In this document: positions 17,601 through 25,215 of the stretch, in pieces
Numbering within the stretch: position 1 is the first letter of the stretch
Layout: every line of letters starts with the position of its first letter
Made by a program: the position numbers and the translations under genes
The notes under the pieces: generated by a model
Seen by the model: only the letters and a program-made list of their open reading frames with translations
Databases searched by the model: none
Told to the model about the DNA's origin: nothing
Source: Microcoleus vaginatus WJT46-NPBG5
GTDB taxonomy: Bacteria > Cyanobacteriota > Cyanobacteriia > Cyanobacteriales > Oscillatoriaceae
Assembly: GCA_019359355.1 (NCBI GenBank)
Contig: JAHHHM010000011.1
Location: forward strand, 62,001-126,000
DNA: 64,000 nucleotides
Reading direction: 5' to 3'

Positions 17601-18313
17601 GATGTTTCGCACGCATAAGCGATGTAGATGGCAAAGAAGAACCACTTCGCCCAGTCAGTAAAGGTTAAGGGCGAGAAACTGCTGGGCAACAGTCCCGGAC
17701 TTGCCGGCGAAAAGGCTAACCAGCCTAAGCCTTGAACGCAAAAGACTAACAAGAATCCCAAGGCTGGAAAAATGAAAAAAGTGTGCAAAATTCCCAAGGT
17801 GCGGGTGCCGCTCAACGCCACAATATAGGCGATTAGCGTGAATCCGATTTTGAGAGCGGTTTCCGGACAAGCAATGCCCAAGGGTTCCAGGTTGGCTTTA
17901 ATCAGCGCGGTGAGGATAATCGGGTTGATCGGCAGATAGCCGGCCCAGCCGATGAAGTATGCGATCGCCATATAGCGACCCAGCCCTGGATACTTCGAGA
18001 GCAGCCTGGTTGCATAATTAGGGGTTCCACCCGATACATCTGGCCACTCTTCCCCTAAGCGCTTCACCTGCAAGTTCAGTAACACCCCCACAACTAGGGC
18101 CGGCAACCACACGAAAATCGCAGAGGGTCCAAGCGCAGCGTGCATCAGCGGTGCGGTGCCAATCCATGCCAAGTGACCTGTCAGACCAAACCCCCAAGTT
18201 TCAAGGGCGCTGAGGCTGCGGGGTAGCCGCATCGCTGAGGGCTGATTTATCGTTGCATTTTTTTGGTTAAAACTAACCTTAACAGGTGAAGCGCTTGACA
18301 TGATGTTAGCCAT
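14687..18313 (-). CDS. APC-type permease fused to triple-PAS histidine kinase (paralogue C)
   Basis: 1208 residues. Permease-like domain at about 35-450, extra helices at 475-497 and 517-536, then three PAS domains: 555-655 (shared with A and B), 665-785 (ERFRLMADTAPVLIW; ends IGSCIDITERK, a PAS/PAC of the S-box type), and 792-900 (ends VYFRDITERK). The kinase core has H952 in AHEINNP and intact N, G1, F and G2 boxes. It is the first gene of the triplet. ATG at 18313 is used; another ATG four codons on (18301) is equally possible because neither has a good Shine-Dalgarno. A minus-strand terminator lies about 360 bases upstream. The cognate regulator is not in the window. Confidence 0.92.
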   Translation of the reverse strand: MANIMSSASPVKVSFNQKNATINQPSAMRLPRSLSALETWGFGLTGHLAWIGTAPLMHAALGPSAIFVWLPALVVGVLLNLQVKRLGEEWPDVSGGTPNYATRLLSKYPGLGRYMAIAYFIGWAGYLPINPIILTALIKANLEPLGIACPETALKIGFTLIAYIVALSGTRTLGILHTFFIFPALGFLLVFCVQGLGWLAFSPASPGLLPSSFSPLTFTDWAKWFFFAIYIAYACETSSSFIADSRRPGETLRFLKLAAWLMPIVLLGGSWVLMRLATAPGLGEDTYLNMFAAAKPFWGESAALIVTLLIASSSLLACATAVSNSPRILYQLALDGHLSPVFTIVSRQGVLQPALIFSLFISLIYLVWGDISRIVVVTSSGYLAAIMLVHLGLWLRRGRPEVRWGKWSLGFCIIEALVLLVGGVAWSWQDVLIGLLFPVAILSVDAVSRRIAFPPFHPSWWIERDRRRSRPFKDFVASQVLILLGLVCSATVITWVIRDKFEQIDPLEQLNPHGTNNLLVILLLTIAFVAIAVACWTSLPQVAAIDEARQHAENLFIAALDTVPDTILVVGENGEIDQANPAAEALFGLNAHELLGENLNTLLPGLGHSPAQWSNQSEQALERYQGLRIIEATVSARSNRNLPEYIVILRDITERKHAEAVLHESEERFRLMADTAPVLIWLAGTDKRCHYFNKVWLEFTGKTMEEEAEHGWTEGVHPEDKQHCLNSYTTAFNARQSFRIEYRLRRADGEYRWILDTGNPRFLPDGSFTGYIGSCIDITERKQIESALRASNRRTVNILESITDAFLALDHQWRFTYINQQALDVLQRSTHEELLGKNIWEEYPQASDSLFYHQYHKAVTQQIPVAFESYSPRFNNWFEVRAYPGEDGLSVYFRDITERKQAEEALQTSEARLREQATQLEQTLQDLQRTQTQLIQTEKMSGLGQLVAGVAHEINNPVNFIYGNITHVSEYAQDLLKLINLFEEGYRYSDPETQNCIEEMELDFIIEDLPKTLSSMKVGAERIRNIVLTLRNFSRLDESDMKPVDIHEGIESTLLILQNALKNKPDSPGIEIIKKYEELPLVECYAGQLNQVFMNILTNAIDALHKHDKERTPEQIKENPSQITIHTQVLGNNRVGIRFKDNGPGLSENVRVRIFDPFFTTKPVGEGTGLGLSISYQIIADKHRGRLECHSEPGEGAEFWIEIPIRQS

Positions 18314-18917
18314 TTACACGAAGTAATGGCAGTGATATTGCTTAATTCTTCTTTTACCACTTAAGTGGATTATTTAGATTGTGCTTCATTAAAACTTCAC
18401 GCAAAAGTGAAACATCTTGCTATAGAGGATTGCAATACTTTGCCTAAAAACACGTTAATATAAGCTTTTTTTCAAGGTTGGAGAAAATCAGATATTTAGA
18501 AAATCAGTAGGATCATCATTAGTATTCATCCGTGAATTTATTGAGATTTATCTGGGTAATTTTCCGGATCAGTATTTTGTGTAAATCTTCGTACTTAGGA
18601 TGCGCTGCGAAACACTACTTGTATTAACTCACTATTTCAATGCAATTTATAATTTACTCTTTTCAGATGAAAAAAAAGGCAGAACTCAACTGCCTGCCTT
18701 CAATTTTGAAGATTAAGTTTTAGAGTTGGAATTGCTTAATTTAAACAATCAAGGAAATTTTGAGATTAAAACTCATGCAAGTTTTGAGCAAAAATCTAGA
18801 TAAATACTGAAGTGATAATTTAAGTTTTTCCTGCTGTCTTACTGAATGCAGATATGTTGCACTCATGCTTTGCTCAACTGTGCGATCATAGACAGCGACG
18901 TTGCATCTCGACAAACC
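18314..18917. other. long intergenic region upstream of the permease-kinase triplet
   Basis: About 600 AT-rich bases between divergent genes. It contains a strong minus-strand terminator (18671-18696) and presumably the triplet's promoter between that terminator and 18313. No protein gene recognised; a minus-strand frame at 18741-19019 overlaps the HAD gene and has no family features. Confidence 0.5.
18671..18696 (-). terminator. intrinsic terminator on the minus strand with no assigned gene
   Basis: On the minus strand AGGCAG, a 7-base loop, CTGCCT and an unbroken run of eight T form a textbook Rho-independent terminator. It has no minus-strand protein gene upstream. It may end a short RNA starting at 18700-18850, or act as an attenuator in a long leader of the permease-kinase genes. 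Confidence 0.7.
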
Positions 18918-19700
18918 ATGCCGGCGAACGCTCCCACACTTCTCGCACTTGACTTTGATGGCGTCCTTTGTGATGGACTGCTTGAGTATTTCCAAGCTGC
19001 GTGGCGCACCTACTGTCAAATTTGGCCGCCGGCAGACACTACAGCGCCGGCAGAGTTAGCCCCCATCTTTTACCGGCTGCGACCTGTGATCGAAACCGGC
19101 TGGGAGATGCCGGTGCTGATCCGCGCCTTGCTCTTAGGCATTTCTGAAGAGAAAATCTTACTAGATTGGCAAACAATTGCCCCGCAGCTATTGTTAGACG
19201 AAGGACTCCAACCTTCAGACACCGGCACAAAACTCGACCAACTGCGAGATGAATGGATCGCCACCGATGTAGAGGACTGGCTGAGTTATCACCGATTTTA
19301 TCCAGGCGTTATCGAAAGATTGCGGCAACTGCAACAGATGCCGGTGCGTTTAGTAATTATTACCACCAAAGAAGGGCGCTTCGTTCGGCATCTGTTGCGC
19401 CAACAAGACATCGAACTGCCAGATGCCTGTATCTTTGGCAAAGAAGTGCAGCGTCCTAAGCACTTTATTCTGCGAGAATTATTGCAAACGCCGGCTGATG
19501 AGCCGGTCATTTGGTTTGTAGAAGATCGGCTCAAAACATTGCAAATCGTGCAGCAACAGCCAGACCTCACCCAGGTTAGGCTTTTTCTGGCAGATTGGGG
19601 TTACAATACAGCTCTTGAGCGGGAAGCTGCCGGTCAAACTCCACATATCCATCTGTTATCTCTTTCGCAATTTGCCGGAGATTTTGCTGCGTGGCTTTAA
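18918..19700 (+). CDS. HAD-superfamily hydrolase
   Basis: A 260-residue soluble protein with HAD motif I near the N terminus (LALDFDGVLCDG; nucleophile and acid/base Asp12 and Asp14 from this start), motif II as VIITTKEG, and a late EDR motif (WFVEDRLKTL) for the Mg site. It is a phosphatase-type HAD with a helical cap; the substrate is unknown. Similar cyanobacterial proteins are annotated only as HAD hydrolases. The frame is open 24 codons further upstream (18846), but that extension is unlike the family, so I start at ATG 18918. No clear Shine-Dalgarno for either. Confidence 0.85.
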   Translation: MPANAPTLLALDFDGVLCDGLLEYFQAAWRTYCQIWPPADTTAPAELAPIFYRLRPVIETGWEMPVLIRALLLGISEEKILLDWQTIAPQLLLDEGLQPSDTGTKLDQLRDEWIATDVEDWLSYHRFYPGVIERLRQLQQMPVRLVIITTKEGRFVRHLLRQQDIELPDACIFGKEVQRPKHFILRELLQTPADEPVIWFVEDRLKTLQIVQQQPDLTQVRLFLADWGYNTALEREAAGQTPHIHLLSLSQFAGDFAAWL

Positions 19701-19925
19701 GCGGATCAGTCTGAGATTTTCTAAAAGGTAAAGAAAAAGAGAGTGGGAGATGGGGAGGTATTTTAACCGGCACCCATTGGTAAGTTAGATGATCATTGAC
19801 TTAACTATCTAAAAGTCCATCCCATTTTGCTTTGAAATTGCATAAAATCATGAGACAGGTTAGTAGTTGGGAAAAGTCGTGATGAGAAAACTACTAACGA
19901 ACATCTAATGACTAACTCTTAAATT

Positions 19926-21140
19926 ATGCTTGATCTCACACAACTCGCACGGCAACTTCCCGGCATCAGCAAGCACCTCACCCAAGAAGCCCATGCAAGC
20001 CGCCACCGCTTAGACTTAGCTCAGCAACTGATGCAGAGAGCCGAAGCTCATTATGCGGAATTAGTTACAAAACAACAAGCTTGGCGAAATCGCCTGATCT
20101 TTACCGCTGCTGAGCCGGTTGAGGAATTACAAACTCGCGCCTACATTGCGCCGGCACCACCCGTCCACACCGTCATCGCCACAGATGGCTCTCAAATTGC
20201 CCCGAACCACCATGAAATCGCTTACTGCTATTTAATTAACGTCGGCAGGGTGGTGTTGCACTATGGCGAAAGCCGGCATCCCCTTTTAGACAGCCTTCCC
20301 GAAGTATTCTACCGGCCCGAAGATTTGTATGAATCCCGCCAATGGGGAATTCGCACAGAAGAGTGGATGGGCTACCGGCGCACGGCATCGGAGGCAACGA
20401 TATTAGCAGAACTTGCGTGTAATGTGTGGGCACCAGCTCCCGCGTTGCCGGTGCCAACCATCGCAATGGTAGACGGTTCACTAATTTACTGGTTTTTAGA
20501 ACCGTTGCCAACTGAAGCACGCGATCGCATCCTCTGCACGATTCTTGATGCTTGGGACAAGCTGCAAGCCGCTCAAATTCCCATTGTCGGCTATCTCAGC
20601 GCCTCCCGCAGTATTGAAGCGATCAACTTTCTGCGCTTGGAAGCTTGCCCTCACGAAGTTCCCAACTGCGTTACCCACTGCCCACCAACGATGCCCTTAG
20701 ACGCTGCCGGTAAACCGATCAAAGCACCTTGCCAGATTTTTGAACCCTTGCGAGATGCTGCCTTGTGGGCGTCCCTGCTAGAACCGGGGCAGCGTAGTCC
20801 CTTGTGGCGTAGTTCCGCCCCCATTTTGGATCAGTATGGCCCTCACACGATATATTTCTGCTATGTTCATGTCGGGACTGAAATTGCTCGCATAGAGGTG
20901 CCGGCGTGGGTGGCTGAAAACCCAGCCCTGTTAGACTCCACGCTGAGTTTAACCATCGCTCAAGTCCAAAAAGGCTATGGTTATCCTGTTGCACTTGCAG
21001 AAGCTCACAATCAAGCAGTGGTACGCGGAGGTGATCGTGCCCGTTTCTTTTCGCTGCTAGAACGAGAAATGATTCGATCCGGCTTGCAGAATGTGGGCAC
21101 CTCCTATAAAGAAGCCCGCAAGCGTGGCAGCATTGCTTAA
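19926..21140 (+). CDS. NurA-domain nuclease-like protein
   Basis: A 404-residue soluble protein of the NurA family, an RNase-H-like fold found in the archaeal HerA-NurA end-resection machine and in many cyanobacteria. The metal-binding aspartates are visible in VIATDGSQI (D87) and AMVDGSLI (D183), and the late motif AEAHNQAVV near residue 360 is typical. The first 55 residues are helical. The usual partner, a HerA-type ATPase, is not in the window; recA lies 1.4 kb further on the same strand, but between them are two opposite genes, so there is no operon. Start at 19926 (ATG). Confidence 0.85.
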   Translation: MLDLTQLARQLPGISKHLTQEAHASRHRLDLAQQLMQRAEAHYAELVTKQQAWRNRLIFTAAEPVEELQTRAYIAPAPPVHTVIATDGSQIAPNHHEIAYCYLINVGRVVLHYGESRHPLLDSLPEVFYRPEDLYESRQWGIRTEEWMGYRRTASEATILAELACNVWAPAPALPVPTIAMVDGSLIYWFLEPLPTEARDRILCTILDAWDKLQAAQIPIVGYLSASRSIEAINFLRLEACPHEVPNCVTHCPPTMPLDAAGKPIKAPCQIFEPLRDAALWASLLEPGQRSPLWRSSAPILDQYGPHTIYFCYVHVGTEIARIEVPAWVAENPALLDSTLSLTIAQVQKGYGYPVALAEAHNQAVVRGGDRARFFSLLEREMIRSGLQNVGTSYKEARKRGSIA

Positions 21141-21269
21141 ACGCTCAGCAGATCACCACATTTGGAGGAGGTTTGGGGCGCTTCCCTCCAAGCTCTTTTT
21201 GACTTTCCCCAGTTTTTAATCCAATTGAGAACTGCTATGTATAGAAAGTTTTAAAGCTTATTCAACAAC

Positions 21270-21623
21270 TCAAAATTGTGGCAAATCTGGATCTGTGCGA
21301 CAAGCATTTAATGGTAATATCTCACCACTTTGAATCGTGAGAATTTTCCCCGTGTTGCTATCTGTTTCAACATCTAAGCAAGCGCAGCCATATCCATACA
21401 AACGATTAGTTTTAACATACTCCTGTGCATTAAAATTGGGTATATTGTCAGTTCCCTCTGCTTGATATCCTCCTTGCCTTGAAATAATCCAATTGTTATC
21501 TCTATCTCTTAGAAGCCAGTTCCCCGGCGTGGGATTATGTAACCATCCACATCTAGTTTCCTCTGCGCTAACAGGAAGTGCGATTGAGACAAGGGCAAGT
21601 GTAATCAGCCAATTTCTTTTCAT
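21270..21623 (-). CDS. secreted DUF4087-type protein
   Basis: 117 residues beginning with a signal peptide (MKRNWLITLALVSIALPVSA, cleavage near Ala-Glu). The mature part shows the DUF4087 pattern: RCGWL, NPTPGNWLLRDRD, ISRQGGYQA, then YGYGCACL and a C-terminal CR. The four cysteines probably form disulfides in the periplasm. Function unknown. The frame can start at TTG 21650 or ATG 21635, but only ATG 21623 puts the basic residues directly before the hydrophobic core. Next to another small secreted protein gene on the same strand. Confidence 0.78.
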   Translation of the reverse strand: MKRNWLITLALVSIALPVSAEETRCGWLHNPTPGNWLLRDRDNNWIISRQGGYQAEGTDNIPNFNAQEYVKTNRLYGYGCACLDVETDSNTGKILTIQSGEILPLNACRTDPDLPQF

Positions 21624-21746
21624 TGCTTTACCCATTAAACGTTTATTCAATTATTTTCCCTGAGATTAGGGAAAATTCATATGCCAAAATCAGCAGAAAT
21701 CGAGTGTTAAAGACGCAGTCCAACTCACTGGAATTGGAAGATGAAC

Positions 21747-22052
21747 TCACTGGTTGTAGCAGCTAATAAACTCTCTAATAACCCAACCCCATGAGTAGTA
21801 TCCTTCCTCGGAATCTCTGCCTACTTTAACCCAAGGACGCCCTTGGTCGTCGGTCACTGACTCTTCAATGTAGACCCTGACACCGTTGGGGAGAGTCGCT
21901 ATAACTTCACCGTTTGGTCGATTACGCACATTAAGTGGAGTTCCTGTTGGGTCTGTTACTTTGCACACTCTTTCAGCTTTAGCGGGTAACGCTACAGCAA
22001 GAGAAGAAGCTAAGACAGCTAAAATCATTAGAAGCGGCGACTTTGTTTTCAT
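21747..22052 (-). CDS. secreted bacterial SH3-like domain protein
   Basis: 101 residues: a signal peptide (MKTKSPLLMILAVLASSLAVA then LPAKA) and one SH3-like domain with VTDPTGTPLNVRNRPNGEV, IATLPNGVRVYIEE and WVKVGRD. The LNVRxxPNG pattern is typical of SH3b domains that bind cell-wall peptides or act as scaffolds. The reading frame extends 67 codons upstream without family features; ATG 22052 gives the correct signal peptide, so the longer form is rejected. About 100 bases before the DUF4087 gene; a small secreted-protein pair is likely. Confidence 0.8.
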   Translation of the reverse strand: MKTKSPLLMILAVLASSLAVALPAKAERVCKVTDPTGTPLNVRNRPNGEVIATLPNGVRVYIEESVTDDQGRPWVKVGRDSEEGYYSWGWVIREFISCYNQ

Positions 22053-22587
22053 AGTTAGAGCAGTTAATTCTCTTTTTAGTATTGAGGGTAAGGTAACTGC
22101 TAGCGACCGGGAAATCACGGAATTATTCTTGTGCGTGAGATTTTCAACGGGCTTAAATGATACAAAAATTAGCACAAAGGGATAATAGGACACCAGGTAG
22201 TGTGAGCGCCGGTATATTCTGAGCGATAAAGACCCTAAAAGTCTAACCGGCATCTGGTTTCGGAACCTGAACTATGGTTTTGGCAAAAATTTGTCACCGA
22301 TGCTGAAGTGCCGGCAAAAGAGGAGACAAGCGCGGCAGAAATACTTAGTCAGCTTCGGTGCCGCCACGAAAATTAAAATGCTTAACAAAAATTTAAACAA
22401 CGCCGGAACCAGACTCCAGCTTGCTTTTGCCCCCATGCCCCATGCCCTATGCCCTATGCCCCATGCCCCATGCCCCTACTCCCTTTCTTCTTCGGTATTT
22501 CCCAGCACCCCACCCCCCCAGCGAAACGTTAAAATAAAACTCTCAACCAAATCCTAACGACCCACAATTCTCACCTTGAGGCGAGGC
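22053..22587. other. intergenic region before recA
   Basis: About 535 bases between divergent genes. Holds an STRR heptamer array (22431-22477) and presumably the recA promoter after it. A frame at 22291-22557 runs through the repeat and is not credible as a gene. Confidence 0.5.
22431..22477. repeat. STRR heptanucleotide array (CCCATGC/CCCTATG)
   Basis: Six to seven copies of a 7-bp unit, CCCATGC with the variant CCCTATG, in direct tandem. This is the short tandemly repeated repetitive class typical of filamentous cyanobacteria. Related units occur at 50677-50705 and 63255-63319. Confidence 0.9.
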
Positions 22588-23670
22588 ATGGCAACAACAG
22601 AATCCACTGATAAAGCCCAAAAGCAAAAAGCTTTGGACATGGTGCTCAACCAAATTGAGCGCAGCTTTGGCAAAGGGTCAATTATGCGACTTGGAGATGC
22701 CACCCGCATGAAGGTGGAGACCATCCCCAGTGGCGCACTCACTTTAGACTTAGCCTTGGGCGGAGGCTTGCCCAAGGGACGGGTTATTGAAATTTATGGG
22801 CCTGAGAGTTCTGGGAAAACGACACTGGCGCTGCACGCGATCGCAGAAGTGCAAAAAGCCGGTGGGATTGCTGCCTTCGTCGATGCGGAACACGCGCTAG
22901 ATCCTACCTATGCCGCCGCGCTGAATGTCGATATTGCAAATCTGCTGGTTTCCCAACCAGATACGGGTGAGATGGGGCTGGAAATTGTCGATCAGCTTGT
23001 CCGTTCTGTTGCGGTTGATATTGTCGTGGTTGACTCTGTTGCCGCGCTCGTTCCCCGCGCTGAAATTGAAGGCGATATGGGCGACTCCCACATGGGCTTA
23101 CAAGCTCGTTTGATGAGCCAAGCGCTGCGGAAGATCACCGGCAATATCGGTAAATCTGGCTGTACGGTTATTTTCCTTAACCAGTTGCGCCAAAAGATTG
23201 GCGTTACCTACGGCAACCCAGAAACCACAACAGGCGGTAATGCTCTCAAATTCTACGCCTCGGTGCGCCTAGATATTCGTCGGGCGCAAACTCTGAAAAA
23301 AGGCACCGAAGAATTTGGTATCCGCGCCAAAGTCAAAGTGGCTAAAAACAAGGTTGCCCCGCCTTTCCGGATTGCCGAGTTTGATATTTTGTTTGGCAAA
23401 GGCATTTCCCGCGTCGGCTGTATGCTGGATATTGCCGAGGAAACCGCTGTGATTGTCCGCAAGGGCGCTTGGTATAGCTACAACGGTGATAACATCGGTC
23501 AAGGACGCGACAATACGATTAAGTATCTAGAAGACAATCCAGCTGTTGCAGACGAAGTTGAGAAGCTCGTCCGTCAAAAACTGGAACTCGGTGCTGTGGT
23601 TTCAGCAAACTCCGTTACGCAGATTGAGTCTGAAGATGAGGAAGATGACGCCTATATTGAGGAAGACTAA
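22588..23670 (+). CDS. recA: recombinase RecA
   Basis: 360 residues, full-length RecA, the ATP-dependent strand-exchange protein. Walker [10 protein letters not shown], Walker [10 protein letters not shown], the L1/L2 DNA-binding loops ([41 protein letters not shown]) and an acidic tail ending DDAYIEED are all present. The frame begins at TTG 22576, but ATG 22588 starts the usual MATTES-like N terminus and has GAGG upstream, so I use it. Single gene, closed by the terminator at 23726-23776. I did not find a convincing LexA box. Confidence 0.98.
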   Translation: MATTESTDKAQKQKALDMVLNQIERSFGKGSIMRLGDATRMKVETIPSGALTLDLALGGGLPKGRVIEIYGPESSGKTTLALHAIAEVQKAGGIAAFVDAEHALDPTYAAALNVDIANLLVSQPDTGEMGLEIVDQLVRSVAVDIVVVDSVAALVPRAEIEGDMGDSHMGLQARLMSQALRKITGNIGKSGCTVIFLNQLRQKIGVTYGNPETTTGGNALKFYASVRLDIRRAQTLKKGTEEFGIRAKVKVAKNKVAPPFRIAEFDILFGKGISRVGCMLDIAEETAVIVRKGAWYSYNGDNIGQGRDNTIKYLEDNPAVADEVEKLVRQKLELGAVVSANSVTQIESEDEEDDAYIEED

Positions 23671-23725
23671 CGGCTATCTTGCCGGCACTTGAGGTTTTAA
23701 TTGAGCTGCCGGTGAGTGGTTAAAT

Positions 23726-23776
23726 AAACCCGCAGGATGAAGTAATTTCAGGCTTCGTCATGCGGGTTTTGTGTTT
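23726..23776 (+). terminator. recA terminator
   Basis: AACCCGCA (23727-23734) pairs with TGCGGGTT (23761-23768), extended by a partly paired GATGAAG/CTTCGTC, and followed by TTTTGTGTTTTT. Starts 56 bases after the recA stop. Confidence 0.85.
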
Positions 23777-24264
23777 TTCGGTGCTGTGACATCGCAAAAT
23801 TGACCTGGGGTGCCGGCCTTTTATTCGCGTTCCCTGTTTCTCTCGGATGTTTAGCAATTGTGCTTGTCTTCTTTGACATCAAAAAAAGCTTCTCTATTTA
23901 TTCTTTTTCTTGAATAACTTATAGTTTTTCTGTTTAAGAAAGATTTTATCTAACAATTCTGTCCCGGCAAGTTGTGACAGTTTAAAAATAGTCTCTTCAG
24001 GGTGGTTGCTATCTTATTCTTGCGCTATAAGCAGGAGCCTCAGGAATAATTCACTCTATAATATGCCGTTCCAATAGTTTACCTCGGTTGCTGCACAAGG
24101 AAACGAAAATGGTAAATATTACTGGGAACTTTAGAGATGATCAGAAGTCTTTCTAGTGATTTTTGTCAAGATACTTCTGAAAAATTATTGGAACTTTCAA
24201 ACTTGAGAAAACGACTTTAAAGGTATGTAAACGCAATCATAATTCAAGAATTGGAGAGAATACT
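23777..24264. other. intergenic region before the outer-membrane protein gene
   Basis: About 490 AT-rich bases. A 15-codon frame (24109-24156, MVNITGNF start) has a passable Shine-Dalgarno but no other support. No RNA gene recognised. Confidence 0.4.
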
Positions 24265-24795
24265 ATGAAATTTTCTTTGAAGTCTATCCTAACAATTTCT
24301 GCTTTGTCCGCTCTGATTTTTGCCCCCCTTTTGGGAGCTGCCGGCAAAGCATCTGCTCAGCTTGAACCCCATAAATTCAGCTATATTGGTGCCGGCCTTT
24401 CTGCTGGCGTCACGAATGGTGGTCAAGATGGTGATGCGGCTACATTGGGCGGAAATATTCAAGGGCGTTATGCACTTCCAAATGTGCCGGTGTCTCTGCG
24501 TGGCGCTGTGCTTTTCAGTAATGAAACAAGCGCAATTATGCCAATTGTTTCTTACGATTTAGCTGTTAACAATAACACGAATCTTTATGCCGGCGTTGGC
24601 TACTCTTTTGTAGAAGCTAATGGAAAACCCACGCCTGCCGGCAATAAAGATGCAGTCGTGTTAACAACCGGCGTAGAAGCGAAAGTAGCGAAAAGCATTG
24701 TTGTTTACTCAGATGCCAAGCTAGGAATTAATGCTTATCAAAATAGTCCGGCTTCTGCTCTTAGCTTCCAATTCGGTGCCGGTTATCACTTCTAA
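24265..24795 (+). CDS. small outer-membrane beta-barrel protein
   Basis: 176 residues with a clear signal peptide ending GKASA-Q (cleavage near residue 31). The mature part is about 145 residues of alternating strands with aromatic ends (FSYIGAGLSAGV, IQGRYALPNV, LYAGVGYSFV, VVYSDAKLGI) and ends with FQFGAGYHF, whose terminal Phe is the usual barrel-assembly signal. It resembles small 8-strand OmpA/OmpW-like barrels. Role unknown; a pore or surface protein is likely. GGAGAG lies before the ATG. Monocistronic, with a hairpin following. Confidence 0.85.
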   Translation: MKFSLKSILTISALSALIFAPLLGAAGKASAQLEPHKFSYIGAGLSAGVTNGGQDGDAATLGGNIQGRYALPNVPVSLRGAVLFSNETSAIMPIVSYDLAVNNNTNLYAGVGYSFVEANGKPTPAGNKDAVVLTTGVEAKVAKSIVVYSDAKLGINAYQNSPASALSFQFGAGYHF

Positions 24796-24870
24796 TCATT
24801 TCCAAAAAACTTGAAATAGCTTGTAGAAAACCAAGTAGGCACGTCTGTAAAGGTTTCTCAGCTTCTTATC

Positions 24871-24897
24871 AGTAGGGTGGGCGATGCTCACCCTACT
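24871..24897 (+). terminator. AGTAGGGTG palindrome after the barrel gene
   Basis: AGTAGGGTG (24871-24879) pairs perfectly with CACCCTACT (24889-24897). Works as a terminator for the barrel gene; also a member of the GTAGGGTG-type palindromes that recur here (33326, 52268). Confidence 0.7.
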
Positions 24898-25215
24898 TGC
24901 TTTATGAAAATATAATTAAATTTGTTGAAAGACTGCTCAACACGTCTTAATGTCGGTCAATCCCCTCTGCTTAGGACTAAACATTTACTCATAATTTATA
25001 AAAAAGTCCCTGTAAAGGACAGGCAATGATAAACTTAGAGTATTCATCACAATTCCGACCGGATTTCCGTTGTTCGTATTCTCAGAGTTAGGCGTCTGTA
25101 GATTTTTGTTTCCTTAGCAAGTCTCTATCGTGCGCGGCCTGACGAAATCATCGCACGTACAGAGACACCCTGTTCCACTCCTTGCCCTTTTGCCAACTTC
25201 TACTGCATCGTTCTC
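24898..25215. other. intergenic region before the sulfite reductase gene
   Basis: About 320 bases that should hold the sulfite-reductase promoter. No gene recognised. Confidence 0.4.

Noticed and set aside
14687-18313. The permease and kinase parts as separate genes joined by a sequencing error
   Set aside because: Three independent paralogues have the same continuous frame and junction, so the fusion is real.
18741-19019. A 92-codon minus-strand frame overlapping the HAD hydrolase start
   Set aside because: It overlaps the coding region of a well-supported gene; the CxxC it contains is the complement of conserved HAD sequence.
22431-22477. Possible CRISPR array
   Set aside because: The unit is 7 bp in direct tandem with no spacers; it is an STRR. 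The 102-bp TPR-coding repeats at 1139-1852 are likewise coding repeats. No CRISPR array or cas gene seen.
22291-22557. An 88-codon frame upstream of recA
   Set aside because: It runs through the CCCATGC heptamer repeat and codes for alternating Pro, His, Ala and Met; no ribosome-binding site or homology pattern.
24109-24156. A 15-codon frame upstream of the barrel protein gene
   Set aside because: Passable ribosome-binding site but too short to support without conservation or expression data.
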